DNA from: Propionigenium maris DSM 9537 | Lineage (GTDB): Bacteria > Fusobacteriota > Fusobacteriia > Fusobacteriales > Fusobacteriaceae | Reading direction: 5' to 3' | Assembly (NCBI RefSeq): GCF_027925155.1 | Contig: NZ_BSDY01000025.1 | Coordinates: 1-36,573, forward strand | DNA: 36,573 nt | Part shown: piece after piece, positions 25,691 through 33,297 of the stretch | Layout of the letters: the number at the start of each line of letters is the position of its first letter | How positions within the stretch are numbered: position 1 is the stretch's first letter | The notes under the pieces: generated by a model | Told to the model about the DNA's origin: nothing | The model's input: the letters and a program-made list of their open reading frames with translations, nothing else | Database searches by the model: none | Position numbers and translations under genes: made by a program

Positions 25691-26716
25691 ATGCATAAAA
25701 ATTTATATGCCAGACATTTAGGATGGGACTATTTAGTTGGAAGAGAGGAGTCTGAAGGGAAATTTCATAGGAATAAAGGATTTACCTTGATAGAGCTTAT
25801 GATCGTCATAGGAGTAATAGGACTCCTGACGAGTATAGTAATGCCAAGGTTTACCGACTCCACAGATGCAGCCAAGGCAGCTCAGGTACACGGGAACCTT
25901 CACAATATCCAGGAAGCCATAGATATGTTCAATGTGACTGAGGGAGAGTATCCCAAGTATGGTGAGGATATAGGAGCAGGAAGCGGGGGGAATACCTTCA
26001 GTGAAACCTTTGAAAAGTACTACTCCAAGGGGAGGATGCCTGAAACCCCTGCAGGAGGAAGGGGAATCAGTCCTGAGAAGGGTGACAGGGAAAGAGTCTA
26101 TAACTGGGGAGATGATGAACTCAAGGGAGGCTGGCTCTACAATGAGGCAGAGGGAAAGCTCTATGCCAGGCTTGAGGAGGATTCCTATGGTCAGGGGAAT
26201 ATATGGATCTCAGAGGAGGAGCTAAATGACGGCCCAACCTCCTTCTTCTATGAGGGACAAATTCTGGGGAAAAACGGAAGCTGGTTCTCAGAGGAAACCT
26301 TTGATGAATATACCTTAAAGACTGCCTTCGGAATAGATGATGTGGGAAGAATAGAGGTGTATCTGGGAGGAGAGGATGGTTACCAGTTATGGATACATCC
26401 CAAGATGGCAAAGGTAGTATTAAGGGATGAAAATGAAAGGGAAGTAGCTACGGGAAGCCTGAGTAAGCTGGGAATAGATATAAATACCTGGTATGATGCA
26501 CCAGAGAGTGGAGTTCCTGTAGAGGTAAGGGTCTCCAATACCGCCGACGGAAAGAAGAGCCTTGGATTAACAATAGATGGAGAGACGGTACAGTTTGGCG
26601 GTGAGGATACAGCAGTATATGATCCTATCTCAGATGAGAATGAGTCTGTGGGGGTAGTAAATATAAGGGATAAGAGGCCGGTAGAGATGGCGGACACTAC
26701 AATAACCATAGATTAG
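25691..26716 (+). CDS. Type IV pilin-like protein with large C-terminal beta-sandwich
   Basis: A 341-residue protein starting at ATG 25691 just after GGGGGA. A long 30-residue leader ends in the prepilin peptidase site K-G/F-T-L-I-E-L with Glu at mature position 5, followed by a hydrophobic helix (MIVIGVIGLLTSIVMPRF). Residues ~60-90 look like a pseudopilin (GNLHNIQEAIDMFN, GEYP). A Gly-rich linker follows. From about 195 to the end, a beta-rich region (DDVGRIEVYLGGEDGYQLWI, then PVEVRVSNTADGKKSLGLTI) resembles concanavalin/LamG-type jelly rolls. Most pilins have 110-180 residues, so this looks like a pilus-borne or cell-surface adhesin or binding module. It is governed by the riboswitch directly upstream. 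No other pilus genes are in the window. Confidence 0.8.
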   Translation: MHKNLYARHLGWDYLVGREESEGKFHRNKGFTLIELMIVIGVIGLLTSIVMPRFTDSTDAAKAAQVHGNLHNIQEAIDMFNVTEGEYPKYGEDIGAGSGGNTFSETFEKYYSKGRMPETPAGGRGISPEKGDRERVYNWGDDELKGGWLYNEAEGKLYARLEEDSYGQGNIWISEEELNDGPTSFFYEGQILGKNGSWFSEETFDEYTLKTAFGIDDVGRIEVYLGGEDGYQLWIHPKMAKVVLRDENEREVATGSLSKLGIDINTWYDAPESGVPVEVRVSNTADGKKSLGLTIDGETVQFGGEDTAVYDPISDENESVGVVNIRDKRPVEMADTTITID

Positions 26717-26768
26717 TAGTTAGTATAGGCAGAATAGCTGTAATTTATAGAGAGCAGGAAGTAAGAAA

Positions 26769-26804
26769 TGGAGTGTGCAGATCGACTGCACACTCCATTT
26801 TTAA
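26769..26804. terminator. Terminator between the pilin-like and permease genes
   Basis: TGGAGTGTGCAG and CTGCACACTCCA form a perfect 12-bp stem around ATCGA, followed by TTTTTAATTTG. It separates two convergent genes. Confidence 0.9.
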
Positions 26805-26816
26805 TTTGTCTATATA

Positions 26817-27539
26817 CTATATAAATAGCTTCCAGACGATATTCAGCCCCATAATAGGTATAGCGATATTGATGATCCTCTTAAAGAGCTTCTCCTCGAC
26901 TTTTGTAGAGGTATATAATCCTATTCCCGTTCCTATTACTACATGGGGAAGGTAGGTCCAGATTATCCTGAGGTTTTCAGGGGTATAAAATCCCTTGTAG
27001 ATATAGGTGAGGATAGCCACTATATTCAAGGTTAAAAAGTAGGATGACAGGGTAGCCTTAAACTGGGATCTGTTGAGATCTATATTTGAGAGGAAAACCA
27101 GCACAGGGGGGCCTGAGATACCGCCAATACCATTTAAGACTCCAGAGACAGCCCCCACAGGGAGGTAGAACTTCTCTGGCTTCTTTAAATTAAACCTTAC
27201 TCCAAAGTTGTTTATAATTCCCACTACCACCAGAAGTATCCCTATAACCAGCCTCAAGAGATAATCATCTATAGTGTTGAGGTAGGATACCCCTACAAAG
27301 GTAAAGACAATGGCTGAAATTAAAAGGGGAAGTATCCTTGTGAGCCTGGCATCTCTATAGTATTTTCTAAAGATGATGCTGTTTACTACAAGGCTGTAGG
27401 TCACAGTTATAATAATAATCAATTTTGCATCTAAAAACAAGGAGAGCAGGGGAATAGCAACCAAGGAAAACCCAAAGCTTGTAAATCCCTGAACAAAGGT
27501 TGAAAAAAAGAAGGCAGCTCCAATATATATAAACTCCAT
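26817..27539 (-). CDS. TauE/SafE-family permease
   Basis: 240 residues from ATG 27539, chosen since GGAGG lies six bases upstream; an in-frame TTG at 27551 overlaps that site. Seven to eight hydrophobic helices. N-terminal F-V-Q-G-F-T-S-F-G-F-S-L-V-A-I-P and the mid-protein G-A-V-S-G-V-L-N-G-I-G-G-I-S-G-P-P-V are the two family repeats. Members export sulfite, sulfoacetate or related organic anions from the cytoplasm; the substrate here is open. Stands alone, convergent to the pilin-like gene. Confidence 0.88.
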   Translation of the reverse strand: MEFIYIGAAFFFSTFVQGFTSFGFSLVAIPLLSLFLDAKLIIIITVTYSLVVNSIIFRKYYRDARLTRILPLLISAIVFTFVGVSYLNTIDDYLLRLVIGILLVVVGIINNFGVRFNLKKPEKFYLPVGAVSGVLNGIGGISGPPVLVFLSNIDLNRSQFKATLSSYFLTLNIVAILTYIYKGFYTPENLRIIWTYLPHVVIGTGIGLYTSTKVEEKLFKRIINIAIPIMGLNIVWKLFI

Positions 27540-27776
27540 AACATCCTCCAAGATAGTTTATTTAAGAATGATTATATCACGCCTGTCTGGTTATTGACAG
27601 CTACTTCTTATTTTCTATTTTATGGCTTAGCAAATTACGCCTAAGCATTGGGAGTAGTTTGTTTAGGAGAGGTGTTGTCTGTGGTCAGGTGAAGAGGGAC
27701 AGGGAGGAGGATTAATTTTTTAGGGGAGGTATAATTATTAGAGGAGAGTCTATCGCTTTTGGAAGGAGGGCTGTAG

Positions 27777-28559
27777 ATGAAGAGAGTATTAGGTGGTATT
27801 AGAGGAAGGGGAAAGCATCCATCATACTCGGAAAAGGAGTATGCAAACAGGGACCTTGAAGGGTATAGAGGAAATAGAAATACACAGCCTCCCCTGGACA
27901 GGGTGGCAAAGGAGAACTATATCTATGCCCTAATGTCTTCAAATGCATATGAGAATCCGTATTACTTTGATCTAAGGAGGTATGGATGGATCAGGCTCAA
28001 CAGGTATAAGGCAGATAATGGTTTCAGTGCTGATGTATATATGAATGAAGGGAAAAAGATCGTTGTAATAGCTTTCAGGGGAACTGAGTTTTTTACTATA
28101 AAGGACTGGCCCCATGCCAATCTGAGTGTTTTTGGAAGGAACCAGTATACCAGTGCAATGAAGCTCCTAAAGAAGATGAAGAGGAGGTATAGAGGGTATA
28201 GGTTTATTTCAACAGGTCATTCACTGGGAGGAGGGCTGGCGTTACATACATCGGTTTGCTGGCAGGGTGTTGATGCTGTAACATTTAACACATCTCCGAG
28301 GATCTTCAAACCTAAGAAACATGTAGGAACAAACAGGAAGACAGTGATCAGTGAAGATGGTGAGATACTGGAGGTAATAAGAAGTTTTTTTAAATCCCTA
28401 GATAGTATTGGGAAAATTGATTACTATGAGTATGATTTTCTCAAGGGATGCAGTGTAAGGGAGCACTCTATGTATCTCTTGGCAAGGGGGTTGTTAAAGG
28501 TTGCAGCTATCTCTGGGGACAAGACTGCTCTTGGTATAGTGGATGACATACTGGGATAG
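27777..28559 (+). CDS. Lipase class 3-like alpha/beta hydrolase
   Basis: A 260-residue protein starting at ATG 27777 behind GGAAGGAGGG. No signal peptide. The nucleophile elbow T-G-H-S-L-G-G-G places Ser149 as catalytic serine. It is preceded by V-V-I-A-F-R-G-T (oxyanion strand typical of lipase_3/DUF2974 proteins) and an acidic residue in A-V-T-F-N-T-S-P follows. His in R-E-H-S-M-Y-L near 230 is the likely third triad member. The N-terminal ~40 residues are basic and Gly-rich. Expected role: hydrolysis of acyl esters, perhaps lipids; substrate unknown. It has its own terminator. Confidence 0.8.
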   Translation: MKRVLGGIRGRGKHPSYSEKEYANRDLEGYRGNRNTQPPLDRVAKENYIYALMSSNAYENPYYFDLRRYGWIRLNRYKADNGFSADVYMNEGKKIVVIAFRGTEFFTIKDWPHANLSVFGRNQYTSAMKLLKKMKRRYRGYRFISTGHSLGGGLALHTSVCWQGVDAVTFNTSPRIFKPKKHVGTNRKTVISEDGEILEVIRSFFKSLDSIGKIDYYEYDFLKGCSVREHSMYLLARGLLKVAAISGDKTALGIVDDILG

Positions 28560-28594
28560 GAGTAGGGTATAATCAAATATTAAAGGAAGTAAGG

Positions 28595-28622
28595 AAGGGA
28601 GCCTCTGTGGGCTCCCTTTTTA
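28595..28622. terminator. Terminator after the lipase-like gene
   Basis: AAGGGAGCC and GGCTCCCTTTT form a stable hairpin between convergent genes. Confidence 0.9.
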
Positions 28623-28636
28623 AGTTAGAGTTATCT

Positions 28637-29254
28637 TTATTTGTCCCTGAAAAGCCTCTTTATCCAGAGAACCAGGGGACTGTCCTTCTTCAGATATAGA
28701 AAGATAAGAGATCCCATATGTTCATCCACCTGGGAGAGGATCAGCTGTGTTGCAATCCCCTCTATATTGGAGAGGATGGAGATAAGGGCAGCAAAGATAA
28801 AGAATCCCCTGCTATATATTCCAGTTAAGAGGGCGTGTACCAGAAAGAAGTAGGCCACCAGGGTAGCCAACTTTGAAAGATAGAGGTGGAGGTTGGCAAA
28901 ACGGTGAAACTTCATCGCCCCCACCAGAAGAAAGACAGCGTAGAATCCAAGAGCTGTAAGCATAAGGGGAAGATTTTCTGTAAAAACCTCAGGGAGCCTG
29001 AGGGCTGTCCAGAGGATTGCCGATATAAGGAGGAGGTTGTCGGCCCATGAATCCATCCTGCTTCCAATCTCAGTGACCTGATTTAACCTCCTGGCCAGGT
29101 AGCCATCCAGTACATCTGTTACCCCGCAGATGATGAGAAGTATTCCCACGTAGTAGAGGGGATAGTTCATGAGAATGAGAAACCACATAAAAGGAAGGAG
29201 GGAGAGCCTCACAAGGGTGATTTGATTGGAAATTTTTTTTAAGTCCTCAAGCAT
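28637..29254 (-). CDS. CDP-alcohol phosphatidyltransferase family protein
   Basis: A 205-residue membrane enzyme starting at ATG 29254 behind GGGAGG. It carries the complete family signature, D-x2-D-G-x2-A-R-x8-G-x3-D-x3-D, as D-V-L-D-G-Y-L-A-R ... G-S-R-M-D-S-W-A-D, where the aspartates bind the catalytic metal and the CDP group. About six hydrophobic helices. Such enzymes transfer a phosphatidyl group from CDP-diacylglycerol to an alcohol (glycerol-3-phosphate, serine, inositol phosphate) in the inner membrane. The acceptor cannot be told here; a PgsA-like role is possible, but sequence outside the motif is diverged. Confidence 0.88.
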   Translation of the reverse strand: MLEDLKKISNQITLVRLSLLPFMWFLILMNYPLYYVGILLIICGVTDVLDGYLARRLNQVTEIGSRMDSWADNLLLISAILWTALRLPEVFTENLPLMLTALGFYAVFLLVGAMKFHRFANLHLYLSKLATLVAYFFLVHALLTGIYSRGFFIFAALISILSNIEGIATQLILSQVDEHMGSLIFLYLKKDSPLVLWIKRLFRDK

Positions 29255-29647
29255 AATATACCTCCCTTTATCTACTGTCAGACCCTTTATCTAGGATCCT
29301 GTGATATCTTACTTTCTATAATTTAAAATATAAAAACAGGAAAATACTCTCCACTAGGAACCACCCTTAGTCACCAAGGGTTCCATATTAAATTTTTACT
29401 ATAAATCCATATCCCTTCCTTTAATTAAAAGAGGCCTTTTACAGGAGAAGAGGTGGAAACTATAGGGAGAATCTCTTAAACCCTTTGGAGATATTGAAGG
29501 GGGAAGAGGTTAAACTTTCATATGGGTGTCACACTGTCGTCATTTTAGGAGGTTATCCTTTAAATAAGAAAAGAGGGAGCGGAAGAAGAGTGAAAAAAAA
29601 TTTATGGAACTTAGGATATCGATAAAAAATAAGGAGTGTGACAGAGA
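29255..29647. other. Intergenic region with an imperfect hairpin
   Basis: No gene with a credible ribosome site. An imperfect inverted repeat GGAACC-ac-CCTT ... AAGG-GTTCC occurs around 29359-29387 without a T-run. A short frame with GTG near 29590 encodes about 11 residues only. Confidence 0.4.
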
Positions 29648-29872
29648 ATGAAAAAATTATTATTATTGGGAATGTTAGTTGTCAGTGGATTGGCCTTTGG
29701 AAGAGACTATGAGTACAGAGAGAGTATGGAGCTTCAGCCCGTTGAAAGGGTGAACTATGAGGAAAATTCTATGATCTCAAGGGAAAGAGAAGCTGGTGAA
29801 ATCAATATAGAGGCCTACCAGGAGTTTCACAGGGAGCTTATCAATATGGACAGGGGAACAGAAAGAAATTAA
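29648..29872 (+). CDS. Small secreted protein, family S1 (member 1)
   Basis: A 74-residue protein with a signal peptide (MKKLLLLGMLVVSGLAFG) and a short, strongly charged mature part beginning RDYEYRES, containing M-I-S-R-E-R-E-A-G-E and ending F-H-R-E-L-I-N-M-D-R-G. It is clearly paralogous to the two genes at 32753 and 33027. Likely periplasmic or released. No known family recognised, and no cysteine or enzymatic motif. Start ATG 29648 lies downstream of AAGGAGTGTG. Confidence 0.75.
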   Translation: MKKLLLLGMLVVSGLAFGRDYEYRESMELQPVERVNYEENSMISREREAGEINIEAYQEFHRELINMDRGTERN

Positions 29873-29892
29873 GTGGTGGGGGATAAATAGAC

Positions 29893-29943
29893 TCATATAA
29901 TTAAAAAGATCTGGGGGAATTCCAGGTCTTTTTAATTATATGA
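29893..29943. terminator. Very long bidirectional hairpin terminator
   Basis: TCATATAATTAAAAAGATCTGG pairs almost fully with CCAGGTCTTTTTAATTATATGA (arms 29893-29914 and 29922-29943; one G-U pair) around a seven-base loop. The internal A and T tracts allow termination in both directions. The 22-bp stem is unusually long for a terminator. Confidence 0.8.
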
Positions 29944-30306
29944 ACCTAAATATATTTTTAAGGGTTTTTCAAGAGGAGACTTTGAGACAGAGATCTCTAT
30001 TTCCAATAAGGATATTAGAAAAAAATGGATCCATATAAAAATAGTAGATATTCTTTATCTGAAAAATAGAATAAAATTTATAATTTTGCCCTTGATTTAG
30101 AGGGTAACCATGAGGTTGGAGTTTAAAAACGGAGAAGTGTCATAAATTTAGGTGGATTAACGGTGACATTATCACTTATAATTTTTCCTATAAAGTGATA
30201 GAGTGTTGGCTGTATCAACTTTAGCCACAGAATATCAGGGGTTTCCCAAGGGTAAGTGTAAGAGAGGACTGAAGGGATAGTGAGAATTTTTTTAGGAGGA
30301 TTGAAA
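29944..30306. other. Gene-free stretch with a hairpin
   Basis: No gene found. An inverted repeat, ATCACTTATA (30171-30180) with TATAAAGTGAT (30189-30199), has a T-rich loop. A mini-frame MRLEFKNGEVS at about 30110 has no good ribosome site. The minus-strand frame 30123-30314 is not supported. Confidence 0.35.
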
Positions 30307-30453
30307 GTGAGCAATGAAACTTTAACGGTGATGGTACTGATGCTTTATATGGATAAGAAGGATAAGAAACCATTTGATAAGTTAGCAATTGGGTGCATGG
30401 GAATAATAGCTGCCATAGATATGGTTCAGTGGATAAAAGATTTAATAGTATAG
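30307..30453 (+). CDS. 48-residue protein, unknown
   Basis: A short frame starting at GTG 30307, seven bases after a perfect AGGAGG. It encodes MSNETLTVMVLMLYMDKKDK, then KPFDKLAIGCMGIIAAIDM and ends VQWIKDLIV. The C-terminal half is hydrophobic (IGCMGIIAAIDMV). The strong site and the next gene starting 14 bp after its stop suggest a real gene in an operon with the frameshifted gene. No family recognised. Confidence 0.6.
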   Translation: MSNETLTVMVLMLYMDKKDKKPFDKLAIGCMGIIAAIDMVQWIKDLIV

Positions 30454-30466
30454 AGAGGTCGAGAGT

Positions 30467-31098
30467 ATGTTAGAGGAGTATGAAGAGGAGAGCGTAGAGG
30501 AATATTATACAGCAGTGGAGGAGAACAGGGTTCTTAAGTGGTTAAAATACATAGTATATGCTTTGTCCATAATGATACTGCTGAACATGTTTTTATACAC
30601 TTGCTCATTGATGAAGACGCCAAGAAGGGAGGAGAGATACCTTCAGCAGTCGGTAGTTGAAGGGGAGAGGGAATACGATGGAGGGGCGGCCCCTACTATC
30701 AGCAGCCAGTAGCTACCCACGTCTACCATCACAACAGGGGATCCCACTTTGGGTTCTGGGACTATATGATAATGAGAAATATATGGGATTCAGGATATAG
30801 AAATAGGAGCTACACCAGGAATACCACAGTTATCAACAACAACTACAATACCACAAATGTCAATAAAAATAAGAATATCAAGAAAAATACAACTATCAAT
30901 AAAACTACAAACGTGGATAAAAGCAGCAGGATTAGGAGTACAAGTGTTAAGCAGGAGAAGGTTGTAAAGCCTGTAAAGGTCATAAAACCCACCAAAGTAT
31001 ATAAGACCTCTAAGCCTGCACACAGGGCCACATATAAGTCTTCTACAGGGAGCTACAAACCTTCAAGGAGCACCTATAGGAGTAGAGGGAGAAGGTAG
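30467..31098 (+). pseudogene. Frameshifted membrane-anchored Asn/Lys-rich protein
   Basis: Two frames are halves of one gene. 30467-30712 encodes 81 residues with one membrane helix (about 26-46) and then stops. The minus-one frame continues from about 30685 as G-G-P-Y-Y-Q-Q-P-V-A-T-H-V-Y-H-H-N through 30766 to 31098 in the style of the same protein. The remainder is rich in Asn, Thr and Lys (VINNNYNTTNVNKNKNIKKN) and ends in a basic Ser/Arg tail. Adding one G to the run at 30683-30686 restores a protein of about 210 residues. Either a real one-base deletion or a homopolymer sequencing error. No classic slippery heptamer is in frame, so programmed shifting is unlikely. Confidence 0.75.
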
Positions 31099-31110
31099 TG
31101 GAAGGTTGCA

Positions 31111-31272
31111 GAAAAAAGTTATCTTAAAGTTTGAGCTCAGAGATATCACTTTTATGTCACGCTCGTGACACAGAGAGAAGGTACTATATACCCATAGCAA
31201 GATAACTTGCATAACTTTTTCATAAAAAACTCTCCCAAAAAAGGTGAAGATTCCCGTCTTCATCTTTTTTAC
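31111..31272 (+). repeat. Dispersed repeat R2, copy 1
   Basis: About 160 bp shared with 33532-33698. It opens AAAAAAGTTATCTTAAA, contains the shared TATATACCCATAGCAA, then GCATAACTTTTTCATAAAAAACTCTC, and ends in a strong terminator AAAAAAGGTGAAGA/TCTTCATCTTTTTT (31237-31270). AAAAAGTTAT at the start and ATAACTTTTT at 31211-31220 form inverted ends of a ~109 bp inner unit. This copy also has a GTCAC-GCTC-GTGAC hairpin absent from copy 2. Confidence 0.75.
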
Positions 31273-31323
31273 TTTATAGAGGAAAGATATGCTATACTTC
31301 TATAAAAATCCGGGGGGAAGAAA

Positions 31324-32019
31324 ATGAAAATAGGTATAATCGGGGCAATGGATGAGGAGATCTCTAAATTAAAGTCTGGAATTGTGGGTATGAAGATAGT
31401 GGAGTTTAAGGGAATAGTGTTTTATACGGGAAGGTTGATGGGGAAGGATATAGTGCTGGTAAGGTCGGGAATCGGAAAGGTAAATGCAAGTATCTCCACC
31501 ACCCTCTTAATAACTCAGTTTAATGTGGATAAGGTCCTCTTTACAGGGATTGCAGGGGGAGTTAATCCTGAGATCAGCCTGGGGGACATAGTTATCTCCA
31601 CAGATTTAATTCAGCATGATTTCGATACCACCATCTCTGGGGGAAGGTATGGGGTGATCCCCAGGATGGACACCTCTATCTTCAGAGCCGATGATGCACT
31701 GGTGGAACTGGCCAGGGAGGTAGCCTATAGGGAGTTTGGAAGGGAGAGGGTATGGCTGGGAAGAATCCTCAGCGGTGACCAGCTCATAGGATCCACCCAT
31801 AAGGTTAAGTGGCTGCGGGACACCTTTAATGGAGAGTGTACCGAGATGGAGGGGGCAGCTGTAGCCCATGTATGTCACCTCTTAGAGGTTCCCTTTCTTA
31901 TACTGAGATCCATCTCAGATAAGGCCGATGAAAATCTGGTGAGGGATGCTGTCTCCTTTACCCAGGTGGCAGCAGACAACTCCAAGGTATTGGTGGAAAA
32001 GATAGTGGAGCAATTATAG
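31324..32019 (+). CDS. mtnN: 5'-methylthioadenosine/S-adenosylhomocysteine nucleosidase
   Basis: It cleaves adenine from 5'-methylthioadenosine, S-adenosylhomocysteine and 5'-deoxyadenosine, recycling SAM by-products in the cytosol. The 231-residue length is the family norm. Signatures: the N-terminal I-G-I-I-G-A-M-D-E-E (Glu12 activates water), F-T-G-I-A-G-G-V (substrate pocket), E-M-E-G-A-A (ribose-binding Glu) and R-S-I-S-D-K-A-D with the catalytic aspartate. Start ATG 31324 follows GGGGGGAAG. Single gene ended by the hairpin at 32031; a TATACT about 30 bp upstream may be its -10. Confidence 0.95.
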   Translation: MKIGIIGAMDEEISKLKSGIVGMKIVEFKGIVFYTGRLMGKDIVLVRSGIGKVNASISTTLLITQFNVDKVLFTGIAGGVNPEISLGDIVISTDLIQHDFDTTISGGRYGVIPRMDTSIFRADDALVELAREVAYREFGRERVWLGRILSGDQLIGSTHKVKWLRDTFNGECTEMEGAAVAHVCHLLEVPFLILRSISDKADENLVRDAVSFTQVAADNSKVLVEKIVEQL

Positions 32020-32030
32020 GGATTTATTCT

Positions 32031-32058
32031 AAGGGGAGCCTTTGGGCTTCCTTTTTTA
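32031..32058 (+). terminator. Terminator after mtnN
   Basis: GGGGAGCC pairs with GGCTTCC around TTTG and is followed by a T-run. Confidence 0.85.
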
Positions 32059-32752
32059 GTTAATAGTTCCTCCTTAGCTTGTCCAAAGAAGGAACCAAGA
32101 AAGGACACCTCTGTTGAAAAAATACTATTTCATAATCTCAAAACTTTGAAAAAATTGTATCGATAGTCATAAATTAGGGAAAGTCGACGACATTTTCTAA
32201 AGCTTTAATTCATATTTCATTTACGTATTTTTCAAATGAGGAATAGAACAGTAGAGATGCATTTGATTCTTTTTGCGGCTGGAGTTTGTCTATTTAGAGC
32301 CTATGAAAAGAAACGGGAACCTTGAGGTGTTAAGGAAACAACGTTAAATAGCTTTAACGTTGCGGAAAAGTATAGTAATTAAAATTTCTTACTTTTCACG
32401 AGACAAGAAATGAACTCTCTCTCCTCATAAGATTCTAAGGGTAATAGAAGAAGGTAATAAGATTTGGAGGTTATCCTTATCATAGAAAGGATAGGGGAAA
32501 GAGAAAAAATTAAAAATAATTTTAAAAATTTAAAGGAGTTAAAAGCTATCATTCACAATGTTTGAAAAGGGAATTTTTTTTTAAAATATTCTTTTGCTGC
32601 CATAAGTGTCAGGTGACGTACCCTCTGAGGGAAGAAATCCATATAATGACCACATAAAATAACAGATCGGAAAGAAAGAATGATGAAAAATATCAAATAA
32701 TAAGTACAGTGATTGATTATCGTATTTTGGAAGTTACAAGGAGATGAGAGAA
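32059..32752. other. 700-bp gene-free region with two adjacent palindromes
   Basis: No credible gene; a hydrophobic minus-strand frame (32553-32801) overlaps the next gene and lacks a site. CAACGTTAAA-tagc-TTTAACGTTG (32339-32362) is perfect, and is followed within three bases by GAAAAGTA ... TACTTTTC (32366-32399). A further ATCCTT/AAGGAT hairpin lies near 32470-32490. The cluster suggests a structured RNA or regulatory region. Confidence 0.4.
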
Positions 32753-32977
32753 ATGAAAAAGATGCTATTGTTAGGAATGTTAGTAATAGGTGGACTGTCA
32801 TATGGAAGAGATTTTGAAAGAAGAGAGAGTCAGGAGTTTCAGGTGGTTCAAAGTGTAAGATGTGAGAATAGAGAGATGCTTTCCAGGGAAAGAAAGCTAG
32901 GTGAGAAGAATCAGGAGATCTACTCGGATTTCCACAGGGAACTGGACAATATGGACAGAGGTCATGAGAATAGATAG
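32753..32977 (+). CDS. Small secreted protein, family S1 (member 2)
   Basis: 74 residues from ATG 32753; an ATG at 32744 directly abuts the AAGGAG site and is unlikely. Signal peptide MKKMLLLGMLVIGGLSYG, then RDFERRESQEF, a single Cys (VRCENRE), L-S-R-E-R-K-L-G-E and the ending F-H-R-E-L-D-N-M-D-R-G. Nearly identical to the next gene and related to 29648. Function unknown. Confidence 0.75.
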   Translation: MKKMLLLGMLVIGGLSYGRDFERRESQEFQVVQSVRCENREMLSRERKLGEKNQEIYSDFHRELDNMDRGHENR

Positions 32978-33026
32978 TTAGGAAAACAGATATCGTATTT
33001 ATAGAGAATAGAGGAGCTGATTATAG

Positions 33027-33251
33027 ATGAAGAAGATGTTATTGTTAGGAATGTTAGTAATAGGTGGACTGTCATATGGAAGAGATTTTGAAAGAAGGGA
33101 GAGTCAGGAGCTTCAGGTGGTTCAAAGTGTAAGATGTGAGAATAGAGAGATGCTTTCCAGGGAAAGGGAGCTAGGTGAGAAGAATCAGGAGATCTACTCG
33201 GATTTCCACAGGGAGCTGAACAATATGGACAGAGGTCATGAGAACAGATAA
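33027..33251 (+). CDS. Small secreted protein, family S1 (member 3)
   Basis: 74 residues, start ATG 33027 downstream of GAGGAG. Same signal peptide and mature sequence as the preceding gene except for a few substitutions (QEL for QEF, RELG for RKLG, ELNN for ELDN). The differences are conservative, so both copies look intact and expressed from one transcript that ends at 33266. Confidence 0.75.
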   Translation: MKKMLLLGMLVIGGLSYGRDFERRESQELQVVQSVRCENREMLSRERELGEKNQEIYSDFHRELNNMDRGHENR

Positions 33252-33265
33252 AAGTAGATTTAGAG

Positions 33266-33297
33266 GAACCGTCGGTAGTGACGGTTCTTTATTTTTT
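33266..33297 (+). terminator. Terminator after the tandem secreted-protein genes
   Basis: GAACCGTC (33266-33273) and GACGGTTC (33280-33287) form a perfect eight-bp stem followed by TTTATTTTTT. Confidence 0.9.

Larger units (their letters stand above)
32753..33251 (+). repeat. Recent tandem gene duplication
   Basis: The genes at 32753 and 33027 are repeats 274 bp apart and differ at only a handful of bases across about 225 bp (for example TTT/CTT, AAA/GAG codons). The 49-bp spacer between them is unrelated to the sequence in front of the first copy, so the duplication covers essentially the coding unit. Confidence 0.85.

Noticed and set aside
29893..29943. CRISPR or phage attachment site
   Set aside because: Single inverted repeat, no direct repeats with spacers, and no integrase nearby.
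30660..30715. Programmed -1 frameshift in the split Asn-rich gene
   Set aside because: No in-frame X-XXY-YYZ heptamer and no downstream stem or pseudoknot seen; a one-base loss in the G-run is simpler.
32553..32801. 82-residue hydrophobic minus-strand frame
   Set aside because: Overlaps the start of the secreted-protein gene at 32753, has no ribosome site, and its hydrophobicity comes from an AT-rich antisense reading.
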